NCBI GenBank assembly: GCA_031289325.1
Contig: JAITPS010000030.1
Coordinates: 1-8,795 of the forward strand
Length of the DNA: 8,795 nucleotides
DNA from: Candidatus Methanovirga meridionalis
GTDB lineage: Archaea > Methanobacteriota > Methanobacteria > Methanobacteriales > Methanobacteriaceae
Direction of reading: 5' to 3'
The translations under genes and the position numbers were made by a program. The notes under the pieces are model-generated. The model made no database searches, was not told where the DNA came from, and was given only the letters and a program-made list of their open reading frames with translations. This document shows positions 5,469-8,795 of the stretch, one piece after another; the first letter of the stretch is position 1; the number at the start of each line of letters is the position of its first letter.

Positions 5469-5801
5469 TTATAAAACCCCCAAATAAAAGTGTAATATTG
5501 GAATTATAGCAACTAATATTAAAAGACCTAACAAAAATCCATAAGCCATATTGGTTAATAGACCAGCAGTTAAGAATGTGCCTTCCCTTCTTGGAAAAGC
5601 ATCAATAGGAACTGTATTAGGGTCTAAAGAATTAACCAATTCATTTGCTGCCAATTCTAAAGTTTCTATTTCTTTATTTATATCATCCATTGATAAAATT
5701 AAAACTTCCCTTCCAAGAGCCGCACCAATAGAACCAGTAGATGGATCAAGGGTTAAGTTATATTCAGGAACAATTTTAATTAAAGGTAACATTTCAACCA
5801 T
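5469..5801 (-). CDS. mtrB: Methyl-H4MPT:coenzyme M methyltransferase subunit B
   Basis: This is a 110-residue single-helix subunit of the Mtr complex. The N-terminal part has MLPLIKIVPEYNLTLDPSTG (4-23), GAALGREV (26-33) and a polar helical stretch (39-58). After REGTFLTAGLLTNMAYG (72-88) one membrane helix spans about 87-106. No catalytic residues are known. The ATG at 5799-5801 has AGGAGG (5809-5814), 7 bases upstream, and that site overlaps the mtrC TAG stop. A second in-frame Met (residue 4) would sit too far from it. The last bases of the gene also contain the G-run used before mtrA. Confidence 0.95.
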   Translation of the reverse strand: MVEMLPLIKIVPEYNLTLDPSTGSIGAALGREVLILSMDDINKEIETLELAANELVNSLDPNTVPIDAFPRREGTFLTAGLLTNMAYGFLLGLLILVAIIPILHFYLGVL

Positions 5802-5812
5802 GATTTCGCCTC

Positions 5813-6646
5813 CTATTCTTCAACTTTAGGCCATAATCCTGCCCATTTAACAGATGCAGCTTCTTTATAGGATGCTGAAACATAGCTTTTAAAGAATATT
5901 ATCCAACCAATTAGACCAACAATGGATATAACTAAAGATGCAGGAATTCCAGCCCAATGAAGGTCAGGATTTCCAATAGATATAATACCAGTGATGACCA
6001 TTGCTAAAAATCCAGTCGCACCTGCTAATTTAAGAGTTCTCACTTGATTTTCATTTGGACCAAGACATGCATTAAATGGATGTTGAATAGCCATTGTATT
6101 CATAATAAAAAATAAGGCTATGTAACCAGGAGCTACTACAAGAGATAATATTTTAGCAAAATCATAGCTACCTGCAAATGCTGCAGAAAATCCAAGAACA
6201 GATAATGCGGCAGCACCAGCAATTTCAGCAGTACATCTTTCTAAAATAGGAATTTTCATTTTAACGATAACTTTCGCAATAACCGCGACAATTAAACCTA
6301 AAAACAAAGATAAAACTAATGCAAGGACAGGACCAACAATTGCAAGTCCTGTTAATAAAGAACTTGATGCTATCGCAAGACCAGCTAATGATCCTATAAT
6401 ACCAATAGAAAGACACATATAACCTATAGAAGGTACACCAGTACCTAATCCATAACTTGCAACTCTTCTAATTGCATCAGCACCCCATACTATAGCACAA
6501 ACCGCTCCAAGAGAAGCTAATGTTGGACCAATAACAGGATTGATAGGAGCTAAGTATATACCAACTAATCCTCCAATTATACCTATGGCAAGTAATAATT
6601 CACCAGAGATTGCAGAACCAGAAGGACCTCCACCAGCAGCAGACAT
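5813..6646 (-). CDS. mtrC: Methyl-H4MPT:coenzyme M methyltransferase subunit C
   Basis: MtrC is one of three multi-pass subunits (C, D, E) thought to form the Na+-conducting membrane part. It has 277 residues, mostly hydrophobic, with about seven membrane helices from about 16 onward. Recognisable stretches are SYGLGTGVPSIGYM (64-77), KIPILERCTAEIAGAA (about 133-148) and QHPFNACLGPNENQ (about 209-222). I start it at the ATG at 6644-6646 (MSAAGGG) because GGAGGTG (6654-6660) lies 7 bases upstream. A longer frame from 6712 would add 22 Cys-rich residues encoded by mtrD DNA. Start and mtrD stop overlap by one base as TAATG, so translation is probably coupled. Confidence 0.96.
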   Translation of the reverse strand: MSAAGGGPSGSAISGELLLAIGIIGGLVGIYLAPINPVIGPTLASLGAVCAIVWGADAIRRVASYGLGTGVPSIGYMCLSIGIIGSLAGLAIASSSLLTGLAIVGPVLALVLSLFLGLIVAVIAKVIVKMKIPILERCTAEIAGAAALSVLGFSAAFAGSYDFAKILSLVVAPGYIALFFIMNTMAIQHPFNACLGPNENQVRTLKLAGATGFLAMVITGIISIGNPDLHWAGIPASLVISIVGLIGWIIFFKSYVSASYKEAASVKWAGLWPKVEE

Positions 6647-7350
6647 TATACAACACCTCCAAGAGTTAAAACATATACAAATATAGCCATAACAATGGAA
6701 GCTATACCACAAGCAATAATTCCAGTTCCTATTCTTTTGAATTTAGGATCATGGAATCCCTCAATAGTACCTCCGATGTTATAGGAAGCAATAACAGAAT
6801 TTATGAAAAATATTCCTACAGCTATAATAGCTGCTAAACCACCAGCAATTTCAGGGCTAATGGATTGTAATCCACTAAAAGTATTATCAATTGCATAGTA
6901 CAGTAATCCTCCACCAGCACCACCGAGTAAACCACCGATGATACCACTTATAAAACAAACAGTGGGAACACCATGACCTTCAGTACCAGAAGTTACATAT
7001 TTTTCTTGATTGTTGCCAGTGATTGGGTCAACTTCAACTTTAGCAGAAGAAGGTACAACACCAACACCAAAAACATAAATTAAATTAGCAACAAACATTG
7101 TAATTCCCATCATCATCATTGCTCCAACTGCACCAGCTAAAGCAATTATATATGGTGGTTGACCAGACATAGATGCGGCAGTGATTAACCCAGTTAATCC
7201 AGCACCTGCTGCAAGCATTGCAGTACCAGTTCCGACACCAGTAGCTGTAGCCATAGCTGCAGGAGCACCACCTACAGGTATGAAGTGTACACCTCCACCA
7301 ATGAGAATTCCTCCAATAGTAATAAAAATAATTAAAGTTATAGGATCCAT
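6646..7350 (-). CDS. mtrD: Methyl-H4MPT:coenzyme M methyltransferase subunit D
   Basis: MtrD is a multi-pass subunit of the Na+-translocating part. The 234 residues give about six membrane helices with many Gly and Ala, starting MDPITLIIFITIGG. Conserved-looking stretches are HFIPVGGAPAAMATATG (22-38), a polar loop at about 101-127 ending in EGHGVPT, and SYNIGGTIEGFHDPKFKR (189-206). The start is set at the ATG at 7348-7350 because AGGAGG (7360-7365) is 9 bases upstream. An upstream in-frame ATG at 7410 would add 20 charged residues from inside mtrE and lacks such a site. The ribosome binding site overlaps the mtrE TAG stop. Confidence 0.96.
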   Translation of the reverse strand: MDPITLIIFITIGGILIGGGVHFIPVGGAPAAMATATGVGTGTAMLAAGAGLTGLITAASMSGQPPYIIALAGAVGAMMMMGITMFVANLIYVFGVGVVPSSAKVEVDPITGNNQEKYVTSGTEGHGVPTVCFISGIIGGLLGGAGGGLLYYAIDNTFSGLQSISPEIAGGLAAIIAVGIFFINSVIASYNIGGTIEGFHDPKFKRIGTGIIACGIASIVMAIFVYVLTLGGVV

Positions 7351-7363
7351 AAATGAAAACCTC

Positions 7364-8242
7364 CTAATCTTCTTTATATGGTCCATATTTATTTCTTGCA
7401 AAACTCTCAAGTTTATAATTGAGAATAATGACTATAAGAACTATAATAAGACCAGCAATTAAACCACCAATCATTCCAAATACAACAGTTATCCAAAAGC
7501 TTAAAAATACAATAGAACCAAAACAAAAACCAGTTAAAGGTCCACCAAACTTAGCACAAAAATTACCTACATCAATAGAGTTTCTTGCACCTAATTCAGC
7601 TTTAGTAGTAATGTCTCCATGAATAGCTACTGGAATACCTCCACCAAATGGGTACTGTTGATACTCTCTTTCAGCACCGTAGTGTACATCTCCAGTTGAA
7701 GAACCGATCGCACCAATTGTAATACCCCATAAAACAGCTAATAATGGCAAAGGAAATGTATGTAAAGGATTACCATTAATTGGCATGATCATTAAAGAAC
7801 TAATACCTACAATACAAAAAGAAGTTATAAAACCATGACCAGCAATAGGTCCTAATGCCTGTATTAAAACATCCATAAACAATGGCTGTTCAAATTGGGA
7901 TTGACTTACAATCCTACCCATGTGAGAAGTAACTGTATAAACAACATGAACTAAAGCACCTACTCCAGCACCAATAGCTATAGCAAGAATTGGTACTAAA
8001 TGTAAGTTCAATAAAACAAATGCAACAGTTCCTGCAATACCACACCATGTACCATAAGCAACTGGTTCACCAGAGGTAGCCTTATTTAAAAATCTGTGTA
8101 AATGTCCCATCTGAGGAGCGAGCTGAACTTGCGAATTAGGGTTACTTTGAGAACCTACATCAGATTCTAAATCTTCTGATGCTCCAGCAATAGTAGCAGC
8201 TGCACCCATTAATGCAACAACACCTAATGTCAAAGGATCCAT
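7364..8242 (-). CDS. mtrE: Methyl-H4MPT:coenzyme M methyltransferase subunit E
   Basis: MtrE is the first operon gene and a multi-pass subunit of the Na+-translocating part. It has 292 residues. A first helix at 1-20 is followed by a polar segment (21-60), then about five more helices at roughly 67-82, 84-105, 126-153, 163-182 and 234-275. The loop STGDVHYGAEREY (182-194) holds Asp185; a conserved membrane-border Asp of MtrE has been proposed to take part in Na+ transport. Other marks are EPVAYGTWCG (59-68) and PFGGGIPVAIHGD (198-210). The ATG has GGAGGA (8251-8256) 8 bases upstream. The tail is charged, NKYGPYKED, and ends in a TAG shared with the mtrD ribosome binding site. In Methanothermobacter the mcr operon lies upstream; nothing of it is seen up to base 8795. 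Confidence 0.97.
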   Translation of the reverse strand: MDPLTLGVVALMGAAATIAGASEDLESDVGSQSNPNSQVQLAPQMGHLHRFLNKATSGEPVAYGTWCGIAGTVAFVLLNLHLVPILAIAIGAGVGALVHVVYTVTSHMGRIVSQSQFEQPLFMDVLIQALGPIAGHGFITSFCIVGISSLMIMPINGNPLHTFPLPLLAVLWGITIGAIGSSTGDVHYGAEREYQQYPFGGGIPVAIHGDITTKAELGARNSIDVGNFCAKFGGPLTGFCFGSIVFLSFWITVVFGMIGGLIAGLIIVLIVIILNYKLESFARNKYGPYKED

Positions 8243-8294
8243 ATTTTTTTTCCTCCAAAACGATTATTTAAATTTTATATTTTATTACTTAATA

Positions 8295-8344
8295 TTTAAT
8301 TGTATATTTTAACTAATTATTTAATTGTATATTTTAACTAATTA
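8295..8344 (-). repeat. 25-bp exact tandem repeat in the mtrE leader
   Basis: A 25-base unit occurs at 8295-8319 and 8320-8344 without a mismatch. On the minus strand each copy contains TTAAAATATACAATT, a TATA-like core. If used, start sites would fall near 8280 and 8305 and give leaders of about 38 and 63 bases. Duplicated promoter elements are one reading; an alternative is a repeated protein or RNA site in a longer leader. Confidence 0.85.
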
Positions 8345-8370
8345 TTTTATTTTTATTAGTTAGTCTTTTA

Positions 8371-8406
8371 AATTACTTAAAGCATAACAATTACTTAAAG
8401 CATAAC
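8371..8406 (-). repeat. 18-bp exact tandem repeat upstream of mtrE
   Basis: AATTACTTAAAGCATAAC occurs at 8371-8388 and 8389-8406. It lies between the upstream TATA candidate and the 25-bp repeats. It could be a paired regulator site, but no palindrome is evident within the unit. Confidence 0.85.
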
Positions 8407-8408
8407 TT

Positions 8409-8420
8409 AAAATATATACA
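8409..8420 (-). promoter_or_regulatory. Candidate TATA box for the mtr operon
   Basis: On the minus strand this reads TGTATATATTTT. It is the most TATA-like element in the leader and would place a start site near 8388, giving a leader of about 145 bases that includes both tandem repeats. TATA-like sequences inside the 25-bp repeats are competitors, and a TTTAAATA at about 8265 is too close to the start codon to fit a gene with a ribosome binding site. Confidence 0.35.
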
Positions 8421-8690
8421 ATTTAATTTAAATTAATTACAGATTATTAATCACTAATCAAAGGTTAATCACTTAAAATTATATAGTAATATAAGAGTTA
8501 TAATTAATTCATTTTTTATAGTTAGATTTGATTTTTTAATATATTAAGTTAATAAATTTTTTTAATTTAATAATATTTTTATTTTAAATTAATTATAATA
8601 ATATTTTTTAAAAATTTAAATTTTATAATAAATTAAATATTAATAAAATTAAATTTTTTATTAAAAAAAATAATAAAAAATTTCCAATCA
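8421..8690. other. Gene-free spacer upstream of the mtr promoter region
   Basis: Together with the leader and the right-edge array, 8243-8795 contains no supported gene. TTAATCACT occurs at 8447 and 8465, and GATTATTAATC at 8442-8452 is a short palindrome. On the minus strand 8651-8683 is very T-rich and its ends (8651-8662 and 8672-8683) are perfect 12-base inverted copies, all A and T. That stretch could terminate a gene lying to the right of the window. Confidence 0.5.
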
Positions 8691-8795
8691 ACTAATTTTT
8701 TTAATTAATAACTAATTTTTTTAATTAATAACTAATTTTTTTAATTAATAACTAATTTTTTTAATTAATAACTAATTTTTTTAATTAATAACTAA
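8691..8795 (-). repeat. 20-bp tandem array at the right edge
   Basis: ACTAATTTTTTTAATTAATA repeats five times exactly from 8691 to 8790, with a partial sixth unit to the end of the window. It shares the 12-base block TTTTAATTAATA and the 20-base period with the array at 2677-2730, in the same orientation. The core sequence of the dispersed element is not found beside it, so membership of that family is only likely. Confidence 0.92.

Noticed and set aside
5551..5829. Plus-strand open frame opposite mtrB, with similar ones at 7181-7462, 7419-7622 and 1793-1975
   Set aside because: All lie antisense to well-recognised genes, lack binding sites and show no protein family features.
6647..6712. 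Upstream extension of mtrC (22 residues, Cys-rich) and of mtrD to 7410 (20 residues)
   Set aside because: Strong ribosome binding sites sit just ahead of the downstream ATGs, and the shorter proteins have the usual MtrC and MtrD N-termini.

Overview
The window carries the complete mtrEDCBAFGH operon for the Na+-pumping N5-methyl-tetrahydromethanopterin:coenzyme M methyltransferase, so the organism is a methanogenic archaeon. Very AT-rich spacers, separate mtrA and mtrF genes, archaeal AGGAGGTG-type ribosome binding sites and the close fit of every subunit to the Methanobacteriales pattern point to a low-GC member of that order (Methanobrevibacter- or Methanosphaera-like). The species cannot be fixed from this sequence.

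Layout, all genes on the minus strand. Right to left: 8243-8795 is a gene-free, repeat-rich leader and spacer ahead of the operon. 8242-3207 holds mtrE, D, C, B, A, F, G and H, with gaps of -1 to 21 nt. A hairpin followed by a T-rich tract (3141-3194) looks like the operon terminator. 2485-3140 is gene-free. 2484-1384 encodes a YrbG-like cation/Ca2+ antiporter that starts with TTG. 1208-768 encodes a small universal stress protein with an atypical nucleotide-binding site. 1-767 is repeat-rich and gene-free.

How the genes work together: MtrH moves the methyl group from methyl-H4MPT to the cobamide on MtrA. Methyl transfer from MtrA to coenzyme M is coupled to Na+ export through the multi-pass subunits MtrC, MtrD and MtrE. 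MtrB, MtrF, MtrG and the MtrA tail are single-helix partners. The neighbouring antiporter could spend the resulting Na+ gradient, but it lies in a separate transcription unit and that link is inference.

The operon is core metabolism and not a new system. The most unusual signal is outside the genes: a dispersed AT-rich repeat family made of a 20-bp-period tandem array joined to a core of about 80-100 bp. Two direct copies lie at the left (1-222 and about 277-505) and one inverted copy at 2601-2730. Array is outermost and core innermost on both sides, so the copies flank the stress-protein/antiporter pair as imperfect inverted repeats. No transposase or integrase is visible. A further 20-bp-period array of related sequence runs off the right edge.
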